64,000 nucleotides of DNA from Amphimedon queenslandica (taxonomy: Eukaryota > Porifera > Demospongiae > Haplosclerida > Niphatidae): assembly GCF_000090795.2 (NCBI RefSeq), contig NW_003546272.1, forward strand, positions 373,865 through 437,864, read 5' to 3'. A program made the position numbers and the translations under genes. The notes below the pieces were generated by a model, which was not told the DNA's origin, did no database searches, and saw only the letters and a program-made list of their open reading frames with translations. This document shows, one piece after another, positions 21,346 through 33,600 of this stretch (position 1 is its first letter; each line of letters opens with the position of its first letter).

Positions 21346-24300
21346 ATGGCAGCTCCAGATAATCGTAAGGGCATGATCCTTCTAAGAGTTTTAATGCTAT
21401 CCCCCGGCCTTCTCTGTAGGGATTATACTCGAGCAGTTAGCAAGCCATCTTCCAGACTTGATAGTTCATCGTTCCTCTTTCCCTGCAGTCCCTGAAACCG
21501 TTAATAAATATGGCGTACTGCTCTTTGGGGATATCTCTGGTATTACAGGGACTTTATTGCTTTTATTCTACATTTTGTACCTTTTTAGGCTTTACTGCTC
21601 TTTGTGAAAGATACTGCAGCAGCTCAGATTCCAAGAAGAAAGGAGCTGATCAGCTTACATCAACACTAAATTTATACCTCAGTAAAATTGTGCAAGGTAT
21701 TATTATATCTATAGCTAAAATTTTTATCATGCAAATAATATCATAGAGATATTAGATGATGGTGGTGACATACTAAAGTTTGCAGGTATGGCACATCTTG
21801 CATGCACCACAGAGCATGATCATGTTCAATCAATTGTTTCCACTTGCATTTTTTCTCTTTCTCTACGGTAGGTGATGCACTATTAGTCCATTGGCCCTGC
21901 AGCCGACCAGCAGCAGACCAGGTCATTCAGTACCTGATAAAGAAGAGTCTTATAATGCAAAAGAAATTTGACAATTTTCAAACTCCAGACGACATAGCCC
22001 TCAGATTTAAGATAGCTCTTAGCATTGGGAAGACCCACATTCACTTTATTGGCAACCAGGACTATAGGACATTTGATATCACTGGACCAGCAGTTGATGA
22101 AGTGACTGTTGCTCAGTCTGTAGCTAAACCAGGGACAGTTGTAGTAACAAGAGTAGCATGGGAGATGTGTAACCAGAAGCTATACACAGCTGAAGTCATG
22201 GAGCATGGATTTATGCTGGTATGTATATGCACAATGAATGAACCTGGTAGCTATAAAATTATGCAGGACTCTTTCACTTATCAATCGTTAATGTCCGTTA
22301 TAAGTACAATGTATTCACTTACTGTAGCTGTTATTGTCATTCTATGATAATGTGCAGGTATCTGATGCTAAGGATGGCTGTGCGTTGCCAACTCATCAGT
22401 TCAAGGAATTGATCAATAGACCAGTGACAACCACTGACAACGACATGATGGGAACTGAGAGTAAAGCTGATTCAAGGAAGGAATCCTCTAGACTAACTAG
22501 TAATGAGAAAAGCAGGAATAAAGCACTGACAATCTAATTTTTTTTTAGTGAGAAAAGAAACTAAAGCTTTCCTGCATAAGCTATCAACTGAGGCTCAGGA
22601 TTGTTTAAGAACATATATCCTCAAGACAGTAAAATATAAGGCTAGTTACACATACATGTATTTGCATTGTTATTACATTTTTAGGTTGATCATGGATATG
22701 ATGTATCCTGGCTCTCAGAGCTAAGACAAGTCTCAGTATTATTTATTAATCTTGATCCTGACTTTGCACTCCCCTCTGACATACTCTCCCGTCAAACTAA
22801 AGAGCAGACTCTGTTACAGACTGCATTTGACTGCATATACCCCAATTTAATAAAATATGATGGTAAGTGAGTGTGTGTGTGTGTGTGTTTTTGATAATGT
22901 TTGTTGTAGGTACTTTGAACAAGATATTCATGTTTGACAAGGTACAGTATGCAATGCACACACACACATGCAATCTTATATTTACACGTAATTTAGTTGT
23001 AATTATTATACGTATTAATAATGTACATGTATTAGAAAATCTGATAAAATTTAATAAATTCCCTAGTCATGATTAATTTTTGTTATTTCTCATTATAGTC
23101 ATGCATTGTATGCATAACAATTCTATTTTAACTCAATGAGTTTTTTGATTCTGTTTATATTATTAATCTTTCCCAAATTCTTTAACGTACAACAATCTTT
23201 GCTAAAATAACTTGTATGCATATACATGTATGTCATTCTTTGTATATACATGTAGGGATGTACTTTTCTGTGTATTTTTGGTCTTCCATATGCAAGTCAT
23301 GAAGACAACCCAGAGAGAGCAATAAAGGCAGCTCAGGCCATATTCAATGCACTGGATGACATGAGGCTAAGGTACAGTGTCTGTGTACATTAATGAGCAA
23401 TGGTCTATCGTGAGGTACATTTCCAGTCATTATTCTATTGGTGTTACAACTGGTGTAGCCTTTTGTGGCGTAGTGGGACATCCAGAGAGACATGAATACA
23501 CTGGTATGCTCACAATCCTTATCATTTTCTACTACATGTACATGCATGTACATGTACATATACCGTAGATCGGGAAATTTTCGTTGTTAAAATATTTTTG
23601 CGGATGAAGTGACCCGTGAAAATTTGACACACGAAATATTTTCTACAGTGAATAATAAGATTACCGGAATTATTCTAACGTGCAGCGGTGCACCCACAAG
23701 GCTCTTCTAGTCTTCTAAAAGCCCAAAGAAGGCCTGAAGCTCTCAGTTTTAGTACTGTCATGAGCAACTTCCATTGAATAGCTGTCCATTGTCATCAAGA
23801 GTTAGTAGCCACTTGTGTGGTTTATGACGCGTCCAAAAATTTTCATGTTGAAAAAATTTCGTGGATGGGTCAACCAGCAAAAATAAAACACCTTGAAAAA
23901 ATTTCATGCCAATTATTTTTAACATGAAAATTTCCCAATCTACGGTAATACAGTATCTGTAAATACATTTACATGTGTATTACTATTAATTACTAGTGAT
24001 CGGTGACAAGGTCAATATGGCTGCTCGATTAATGACAAAGTTTCCTGATGGTCTCACGTGTGATGATACCACCCGATTGAAATCAAACCTCCCACCAGAA
24101 ACCTTTGTTCTGGCGCCTCCTGTTAAGTTGAAAGGGATACCAACTCCCGAGGATATTTTTTTTGTATCTACCAATGAAAAGTAAAAATGGAGCAATTTTT
24201 GTGCATGAGCGTGTCCAAGTAATTGGTCCTTTTTCTTATAGTGAGGATGAAATGAAAGAGGAAAAAAGTGAGATATTTGAGTCAAATGATTATGAAAGCC

Positions 24301-27300
24301 TAGTTGGTAAGTACCTGTAATTCAATTGTTCATGTAGCTGAAAACTTTCTTACTTATGCCCTACATACATGTATATACATGTACATGTACATGTAGTATG
24401 TACATGTACATGTACTTACATGTATATTTTTTGTTTACTGTACATGTACATGTACAGGTCGTAAAAAAGAAATGGAAAGATTTGTTATTGAGCTGCAACA
24501 CATGACAGAGCAGACCAAAAGGAAGAGAGGAGCCATTATAATATCAGGCTCTGGAGGAATAGGAAAGACTAAACTATTGAGAGCCATGAAAGCAAAGGCC
24601 TCTAGCATGGGATTCAGGTAAAATGAAAAAAAAATGAAATTAAGGCATTTTTGTTATACATATACATGTACATGTACTGTACATGTTCTTATGTTGATTA
24701 GAAGTTTAAGTTAATTTTTTACAAATTTTTAAAGCTGCAAAAAAATTTGACCAAAGACCCTGTGTACATGTGCAGTATAACCTTTATTGCTAATTGAACT
24801 TTGTGCAATTTTGTAACTGCATGTACTTGTACATTTACATGTATAATTCTGCTGTTAGAGTTATTTCTGGTATGGGAGGACTGATAGAACAGAATGTTCC
24901 CTTTCATACGGTTAAGACATTACTGACAAGACTATTAGGACTGGACACTTTTGGAAGCATACACGACAAAGAGCAACTGATACTCCAGCATATCACTGAT
25001 GAGAAAATGAGGAAACATCTACCACTACTCAATGATTTACTAGTTTTAAAGGTGTTGTTACTATTGTTGTTATTATTATTATTATTGTTGTTGTTATTGT
25101 TATTATTATTATCGTTTAGTTTCCTCAAAACTCATTGACACTAAACATGAGCAACAAGGAGAGACGGACAAACTTGCACAAACTTCTCTTTAGCATTGTG
25201 CATAAAGTAAGTTCCATGTTTTACTGATTTGTACAATGATAGATTAATTGCTTTGTCTCTCTCAGGAAGCTTTGTCCCATCCATTTATATTTGGCATTGA
25301 CGATGCTCATTGCATTGATCAAGAGTCTTGGGCCTTCATCTTAGACTTGGCACTTGATTCAAATGCAATCCTCCTCATAGCCTCAAGAGCAATCCCAGAA
25401 AGGGACCGTACCCCAGTGATGGCAAAGATATTCAGCCACCCGACCACCATTAGGTTTCGACTGGAGGGTCTCTCGTTCGAGGAGACCTCGGACTTCATTT
25501 GCCAGTTACAGAACGTCCAAGAAGTTGACAAGAACCTCTTGAATGTCATATACACGCGTAGTCACGGGAGCCCACTCTGGTGTACGGAACTAGTAGACAG
25601 CATGTCCTCTAATAACGTACTCAAGATTGTAGAGTACAACAAGGTCATCGAAGAGAAGCTCGGCTATGCTCGAGTGACTGTTGGGATCAATGAAACAAGG
25701 ACGAGTGTCGTGAGGTCTTTCAAGCAAAAGAAATGCGTCATTAACGAGATGGTTGGGATTGATAATATCCCAGTACCAGAGTCAATGGCTGGCATTGTTC
25801 TCACTCGCATTGATAACATGTCACCTTCTGAGCAAATGGTACTCAAGTGTGCGGCTATACTTGGCAACACTTTTCACCGTAAGATGCTCGAGGCCATACT
25901 ACCAAGCAGTAACCTGGAGTCTTTCAATGAGTCGTTGAACTCACTGGCTGAGGTTGGAATAATAGACTGTCTCATCTCCATTCATGTTGATCATTATGGG
26001 ACCAGAGCTAAAGAATACCTCTCAGGACTTGATATCGACTTGAACCAGTTGGGGTGCTCTTGTCTCGACTTGAGACGAGATTCAACGAAGAAACAATCGC
26101 AAGGGAACCACTCGCTTGAGTCATGCCAGCTCCTCCAGTTTGTTCATTCTTATATTCAAGAGACTGCACTGTCTCTGTGGACTGAGAGCCAACTGAAGTC
26201 ACTTCACGAGACGGCTGCTCTTTATTTAGAGTCAGAGGCTCACAAGTGCAGTAACTGTGGGGGAGGTAGCTTCATGTTCACAGCTAGAGCCTCGAGGAGA
26301 AGGAGGAATAGGAAAGGTTATGATAATGGGCTGGAGATTAGCAATAGGAGACGGAGGAGAGGGTTCTCGATGGAAAGGAGAATGAGTCAAATGATGAGAG
26401 ACATTACTAAAAGGAATCGTAGATCGACTGTGAGTCCATTAATACATAGACCATCCATTGCAACTGAAGACGCCTCTCAAAGACCATCCATTCAACCATC
26501 CATTCCACCATCCTTTATAGAAGAAGACATTGACGAACTGGCTGAGGAGCTGATGAATCCAACCGGCAATCCAAGGAGAGGGTCACTTGCACTCCCAGAC
26601 TTAGAGTCTTACATTGAGCAGCCTCGTAGGATATCCATTCTGTCTGTAAATAATGAAATAATTCACATTGAGAATGAGTCTACTCAGAAACCAATGGTCG
26701 GTGCCCTACTAGAGGAGGACGAATTGAGTGAAGTACATGCTCATCATAGTGAGGACGAGGTGGTTAAAGAGCCTGAAGTTGCTAATTTTCAGAATTGTCA
26801 TTGCGATGAAGTGTTGGCTGATGTATACCCTCAGCTAGTCTATCACTGGAGACTAGCAGGAAACCAACCAAAAACTGTTCACTATCTCATTGAGGCTGCA
26901 ATTGCTTCACTGGTCACTTTCAATAATATGGAAGCAATCTCTTTCCTGGAAGAGGCAGAGCAGATTCTTTGTGATGGAGGGATTTGTGAGGAAGACTTTG
27001 GTCAGTTGCAAAGGGCCAAGCTTCAGTCACTCTTAGGACAAGTGAGCAAATATTCATTTTATGATCAGAAGCACACCACGAGTTGTGTATTGTAACTATG
27101 TATTTGCAATTGGTTGCTGTACATGTGTGATTGAGAATAACACTGTATTACAATGTGCATTATTTTAACATAGGCTTACTTTCAGTCTGGTCAGATCAAT
27201 GAGTGTCTGGCCTATATTCAGAAAGCACTCTCAATACTGAATGCTCAGCTACCCACAAACAAGATAGGAGTTTTAGTGAGTTTCCTAGGGCAGACATCAA

Positions 27301-30300
27301 GGCAATACTTTCACATCAAGCATCCCCAAAGATACATACAAACAAAGCAGTAAGCATTGCACTACATGTACATGTATATCAGCACTCTTGATGTATATGT
27401 ACATGTATGTTACGTATGCATGAACATGTGCTTAAATTCCTCTCTTTATAGTGACCAGGAGTCTGACATGTACCTGGAGAAGTCTCGCTGTATGGCTCAG
27501 ATGGTTCATGTTTATCATCTCCAGCACAAACCTCTCAATGCTTTTGTTGCTGCACTCTCTCAGCTGAACACTGCAGAGGAGGCTCAGGAAGACATACATG
27601 AGGTTCTTGAGCTATACATGTACATGTACAATGTACATGTACATGTACATGTAGCTTTCAAATTTTTATTAGATTTTTTGATGTGTTTCTTTTGTTAGCT
27701 TCTAGCATCATATGCTGCTGTCATTGAATGCTGTCAGAAATTCAATTTCAAGAGGTTGGGGAACATTTATGTTAAGAAATCTCTCTTTTTGTAAGTCTTT
27801 GAACTCTTAGCCTTACATGTACACATGTACATGTAATCCTGTAGATGTTTCTGCACTGATTTTGGTATAGATGACTTATCCACGTGTGCACATGTACTCA
27901 ATGTTGCCCTCAATATGAAGCTATGCCAGGGAAACCTCATTGAAGCTATGGATATTGGTTAGTGCATTTAAACTTACTACAAGAGAGTTAAAGTTTTGGC
28001 AGTACATGTGTTGTGTATATCCTTTTATTTTCTATTTTATGCTATTTTTATTATTAATTTTATTAGGAAATTTGGCGGTAAGATTGACTAGTAGGATTCA
28101 TCTTGATTCTCTGAAGCTGGTGACACTTCCTTTGCTCTTTTATGCCAATTTACTTTCATTAAAGTACGATACAATACATGTACATGTACACTATATCTCT
28201 GTAAACCTGGAAATGATTTCCATTGTGCAATTTTTTAGAAAAGAGGATAGTCACGAGAATTTAAAAAGTATTAAAGAAATTTCTGGAAGGTCAAAAGATC
28301 TTAGAACAAAAGCGCTTCATGACTGTTGCGAGTTTGATGCATTGTTGGAATTAGGTAAGTTATGCATATACATGTACATGTACATGTACATCTCAATTCT
28401 AAAATTATCTTAATACGTAGGATTGTATGTTGACCAGCAAGATAAAATTGCAAAGGATGCACAAACGTTTTATTGTTCTGGGGAAATGTATCATTTTGAT
28501 GATGCTGAGAGATTCTTTCTAACATCATGTATTGCATTATGGTAAGAATTGGGACATTACAATGTACATGTATATACATGTACATGTACATTGTACATGT
28601 ACATGTACATTGTACATGTACTTCTCTTTCATACAGTATTAGTGTAATATGAGATGATGGAGAAAGGAAAGAGGTAAAGGGTGGATAATTTCCACCTCCA
28701 TCCTCTGAATCAGCCAGCATTGCCTGATATTAATGCAATACATGTACATGTACATGTGTATTACGATTCATTGACCGAGTTTTTAGATGGCCATAACTTG
28801 AAAAATTGAAGTCGGAATCGGCTCAAAAAAACTTTCTACACAGCATAAGGACATCAATATGTATCAGAAAATGTAATAAAAATTGGAAGTGATTTTGGAG
28901 CCATTTTTTGAAAAAAACCATAGGCTATAACAGGGTATTTTTCAAATTTTGGCCCATTTTTCAAATGAGCATAACTTGAAAAATTGAAGTCGGAATCAAC
29001 TCAAACTTTCTATGTAGCATAAGTACATCAATATGTATCAGAAAATGTAATAAAAATTAGGGGTGATTTTGGAGCCATTTTTTGAAAAAAACCATGGGCT
29101 ATAGTACAGGGTATTTTTCAGATTTTGGCCCATTTTTTTAGATGACCATAACTCGAAAATTTGAAGTCGGAATTGGCTCAAACTTTCTACACAGCATAAG
29201 GACATCAATATGTATCAGAAAATGTAATAAGAATTGAAGGTGATTTCGGAGCCATTTTTTGAAAAAAAAACCATGGGCTATATAGTACAGGGTATTTTTC
29301 AGATTTTGGCCCATTTTTTTAGATGACCATAATTCGAAAAATTGAAGTCGGAATCGGCTCAAACTTTCTATGTAGCATAAGTACATCAATATGTATCAGA
29401 AAATATAATAAAAATTGGGGATGATTTCGGAGCCATTTTTTGAAAAAAACCATGGGCTATAATAGTACAGGGTATTTTTCAGATTTTGGCCCATTTTTTC
29501 AGATGACCATAACTTGAAAAATTGAAGTCAGAATCGGCTCAAACTTTCTACACACCATAAGGACATCAATATGTATCAGAAAATGTAATAAAAATTGGAG
29601 GTGATTTCGGAGCCATTTTTTGGAAAAAACCATGGGCTATAGTACAGGGAATTTTTCAGATTTTGGCCCATTTTTTCAAAAATAATGACCATAACTCCAA
29701 AAAATTGAATTGGCTCAAATAATAATAAAACTTGGCAGTAGACAGCATATAATAATAATTATTATTTAAAACTTACTGCATGTACATGTACATGTAACTA
29801 ACATCAATAGATCCTCAAATTATAATAAATACATTATCATTGATATCTGTAATAATTAGGCATAGCAGAGGAAGCAGTGCTTATGCAACTAGGTTTACAG
29901 AAGATGCAAGATGTAAGTCTCTTTGCATTTAATTAGTTATTTTATGTAATAGTTTGTAGCACTGCATCTGACCGAGTTTCGAACGTTCTTTAGCGTCCAA
30001 GCTCTTACAAAATACATTGAGTGCATCCTGGAACAATATCTAATGGAACAGGATAACAGACAGTTTAAGCAAGAGTCTGAAAAGGTTTGAATTATCTTGT
30101 TAACAACAGCATGATAACTTTCACCTGTCTCCAGGATTTAAAGAAACTTAAATCACTTCTGGGACGATTTCCAGTTTTTAAACCACGATACCTACTCCTT
30201 GAAGCAACTTATTACTATGCCAGAAGAAAGAAAGGGAAATGTTATTCGAGTCTTAAGAAAGCTCTCTCTTTAGGAGAGACTTTTGACTGTTATATAGATA

Positions 30301-30347
30301 TTCAAAGAGCAAATACTTGCATGGAGAAATGGTTTTCATCTGTCTGA
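21346..30347 (+). CDS. ADCY10: Soluble adenylyl cyclase, ADCY10 type
   Basis: A many-exon gene starting MAAPDN (exon 1 ends 21364). Exon 2 reads LEQLASHLPDLIVHRSS then VLLFGDISG, the sAC N-terminus. C1 catalytic domain: FGDISGFTAL, GGDILKFAGDALLVHW (metal Asp and Lys kept). C2: FINLDPDF, LNKIFMFDKGC, HYSIGVTTGVAFCGVVGH, VIGDKVNMAARLM. An NTPase/AAA region follows with Walker A GSGGIGKT (about 24550) and Walker B FIFGIDDAH (about 25285). A 1.8-kb exon (25266-27040) carries an Arg-rich insertion (about 26280-26430). Helical TPR-like exons lead to the end (KCYSSLKKALSLGETFD), which matches the ADCY10 C-terminus. sAC makes cAMP in response to bicarbonate and calcium. One Arg that binds bicarbonate in human sAC is Thr here (VDEVTVAQ). 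One splice around 28533-28541 is uncertain. Confidence 0.93.
23563..23945. mobile_element. MITE, 383 bp, in an sAC intron
   Basis: Terminal inverted repeats of 20 bp with one mismatch: left CCGTAGATCGGGAAATTTTC, right (reverse complement) CCGTAGATTGGGAAATTTTC. The flanks are TA on both sides (23561-23562 and 23946-23947), so a TA target duplication, as in Tc1/mariner-type or similar MITEs. There is no coding capacity; the inside has further diverged GAAATTTT / AAAATTTTC words in both orientations. It lies in the intron splitting HEYT and VIGDKV. Confidence 0.88.
24365..24460. repeat. TACATG hexamer cluster
   Basis: Runs of the self-complementary hexamer TACATG in an sAC intron just before the acceptor of the exon that begins GRKKEMERF. 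Similar runs occur at 23525-23560, 27362-27400, 27615-27655, 28365-28395, 28560-28625, 28738-28760, 33275-33302, 34440-34458 and elsewhere. Confidence 0.85.
25062..25112. repeat. Imperfect (TTA/TTG)n trinucleotide repeat in sAC intron
   Basis: A TTATTGTTG-type trinucleotide tract just upstream of an acceptor near 25118. It yields false poly-Leu and poly-Asn frames. Confidence 0.85.
28765..29712. repeat. About 180-bp tandem array (second subfamily) in sAC intron
   Basis: Five or so units with period 180-181 bp; GATGACCATAA starts at 29141, 29322 and 29502. The unit core TCGGAATCGGCTCAAACTTT then CTACACAGCATAAGGACATC is clearly related to the oxidase-intron array. The palindrome is reduced to GGGCTATAGTACAGGG. 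The intron runs to 29859. Confidence 0.9.
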
Positions 30348-30647
30348 ATAATAATAATTATTAATTCAATGTAAATTTTGCATAGAAAAAATAATTTTGT
30401 TCGACGACCCCATTATTTTTATTAGCTAACCACTCGCGTGGGAGGGTACAGCAACCCCACACACAAACAGTGAGGAACTGCTTTGCTGACAGACTATCCT
30501 ACACAGTAGCGCCTCTCTAGAAAGGAACAGAAGCAGAGTGGCTGCAGTACTTTTGAACATTCTTACGGCTTGTATCTCCTCGTTAGCGCCTCTCAGTCAG
30601 ATGTTACTAGCACATTGTTAACTTGTAAAAAGAAGGCACCACAGGCT
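30348..30647. promoter_or_regulatory. Region between sAC and the giant surface-protein gene
   Basis: 300 bp: AT-rich to about 30420, then a GC-richer stretch (30425-30640) probably holding the promoter and 5' UTR of the downstream gene. An upstream open frame from 30570 has no ATG before 30648. Confidence 0.5.
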
Positions 30648-33600
30648 ATGAAAGAACAGCAGGAGCAGAAAGGCTCGCTGTACAGAGTCAGACCGAGAAG
30701 TAGACGGAGATGGCTAGAGCAGACACCCACCCTCTTCTCAACTCTTCTCTTCCTCTTCTTTTTACTCTCCTCTCCCTCTCTTGCTCAGGACACGAGCTCT
30801 GATTTAGTTGAGTATGATTGTGTATATACCAACAGTACAGTCCCCTCTTGTTCATCAGTCTGCTCCCAGACTTGCTTCTACTCGCTGCTACCAGCCACTT
30901 GTAGCCCAGAGGGCAATGTAAGTCTTAACATTAACAACAGATACACTTACATTTAGTGTATCTACCATACTGCATTAAATTCCATTCATTCTTACTGTAC
31001 TAATGTTGACAAACAATTTGTATTTTACTGGCACATTAATATCATTTGCGTAGCTCCCTTTGTCACATCTCTCATTCCTCCCACCACCTCCACAAGGAGG
31101 AGGAGGGAGTCATCTACCCCTCCATGCATTGTTTTGGTATGTGCAGTAACATGAGGAGATTGACAGTTATCAATCTTGTCATTCTGTACTGGATATGGAG
31201 TGTGGTAGCGTGTTACATGTAGGGCGGGCCCAATAACTCTCAGCATTTTTGTTAAGTGTAGTTTACTTATAATATACATGCATGTTCTCAAAATCATTTT
31301 ACTTGCTGCAATTATATATCCTATATCATCATTAGCATTCATATTGTGGTTTTGTAAGAAATGCAAGTGATTACTCTCACCATTGTGATTACTCTCACCA
31401 TTGTGATTACTTGTTATCTTTTGTAGGATTTAGTTTACGAGAGCATCAGCAGACCAGACAGTACTGGCCCATCTGTCATGTTCGATGATGCATATAATGT
31501 ACCTCAATCAGTGCTGGAGAGTTTATCGCCATCCAACTTATTCTTAAACCCATTCACACTCTCAATGTGGGTATACCCCATGGGAGAAATAGCTGACAAG
31601 TAAGCACCCCAGTAATAACTGATACTATTATAATTATTATTTATATAATGTCTGTGGTTATATGGTACTCAGATTATGCATTCTAATCGCATTATGTCAT
31701 AAATGTAATTAATATCCAGTCACAAGTATTAAATGCATCGCTGAGTGTATTTTATTCTGACAATTAAAGGCTTCAATTAATAAGCAATAATAATATTTTA
31801 CAATGATAAAGGAAAGGGCAAATTGCCAATTGAAAATCATAATTCTTGTGCAACGTAACCCAAAAATGTCAAAATGAAAACGAAATTACAATGAAAGTAG
31901 ACTATACATAGATATTTTAATGATGGCATAATTGCTAATAGTTATACTCGTAAGTCAATAATCTGTTATTGGAAGCAGCTCAAACTTCCTACATTATAAG
32001 CATATCATTATGTGTAGATATACATGCACAGCATCTGTAATAAGAAATGAATAGCCCCAAAGATGCCATTTCTAATAGAAATGCAATCAAGAAGTTTGGG
32101 CTGATTCCAATAACAAAATATTGAGCTAGAAGCATCTAAAAAATAAGCAAAATTACACCAAATGACCATTTTGACATTGGATACCACAAGTATGTAAAGT
32201 ATTAGATGTTACAATAGTTATTTGATTGCGTATATTATTGTCAGTATGCAGTGCTGTACATCTTAGTTCAGCATCAAGTGTGTACTGTATTGTAGCATGG
32301 AATTCAGTAGGAGGATCAACTCTTGTTCCTCTAAAGCTAGAGGCAATTTAATTTGTCTATTAGATAATAATTCTAATTACGATGATAATATAGCCATTAC
32401 CCTGTTTGATAAGACTGTACAATTATGTACATGCATTAGCATTTTTACTTACATATCGAAATTTCCCTCCCCTGTAGCTCAAGTGTTCTAATCCAAATTG
32501 AGTCTATGGATGTAGAGCTGACTTTATACGTTGATTCAAGATGGCTACTAATCACCAACAGTTCCTCTATTTCAACAATGAACTCTTACAATACCACACA
32601 CAGACTCAACCTTCACCAATGGACTCATCTTACAGTAATTGCTAGTGAGCAAGATGAGCTACTCATTGCTGTTAATAACTTGTTATTGAACACTTCTTTG
32701 ACTATTGATCCAAACAGTGATGAGCCCATTAGCATATCCCTTGCTGGGGATGTAAGTGGTGACTATCATTTTCCTGGCTTGATGTCTGATGTTGGCGTGT
32801 TCTCTAATTCCCTCTCGGCTTCTCAAGTCTCAATTCTTGCCGGTGGTTTTACTCCTCCCGAGTTTCTTCCTCAGTGTCTCTGTAGGGAAGGATTAGAGTC
32901 TGAGCTTTGTGATGGCTCTTTGAGGTAAGAAAGAGAGAGGGGGAGTGAGTAAAAAGGAGAGAGGGGGAGAGTGAAAAAAAGAGAGGGGGGAGAGTGAAAA
33001 AGAGAGAGGGGGAGTGAGTGAAAAAGAGAGAGGGGGAGAGTGAAAGAGAGAGAGAGGGGGGGAGAGTGGGGAGAGTGAAAGAGAGAGAGAGAGGGGGGGA
33101 GAGTGGGGAGAGTGAAAGAGAGAGAGCAGGAGTGCATGTTTCTGTTTATCTATGCACAGTTAAATGTTATGATTGTTTGTTATTATTCTGTTTTTGTGTT
33201 TCATTGTGTGATGTATTATATTTGTGTTGTGGCATTTTATTTGTGTTCATACTAATAATCTGCTCCACTGAGTTGGGCATGTACATGTACATGTACATGT
33301 ATATGCGCCTGCAACTCCTTCCTGTGTGCTCTGCATGTACTTTTAATCTTTCTCCTTTAATATCTTTGTTGTTCAACCCAGCTGGCTTATTGATTCCCCT
33401 GTTTAATCTTCCATTAAGTTCATAATTGTTTGTTAGTTTAATCATTCTCTAGCTCATTTTGCATACGTTGTTTTTGTTGTTTTTGCTATTATTCGTTTCA
33501 GGTGTTTACACTAAACCAGCAGCTGCATTTTCATAACATTTATCATTAGTTTATAGAAGTATCCACTTTGGTATCCTTTTCATTTTGGTTCAGATAGTTG

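Noticed and set aside
28300-28720. Minus-strand Cys/Thr-rich frame near 28.5 kb
   Set aside because: Consists of TACATG-repeat translation plus antisense of sAC exons.
29138-29389. Minus-strand frame within the sAC intron
   Set aside because: Translation of the 180-bp repeat array, with period-related repetition of the same residues.
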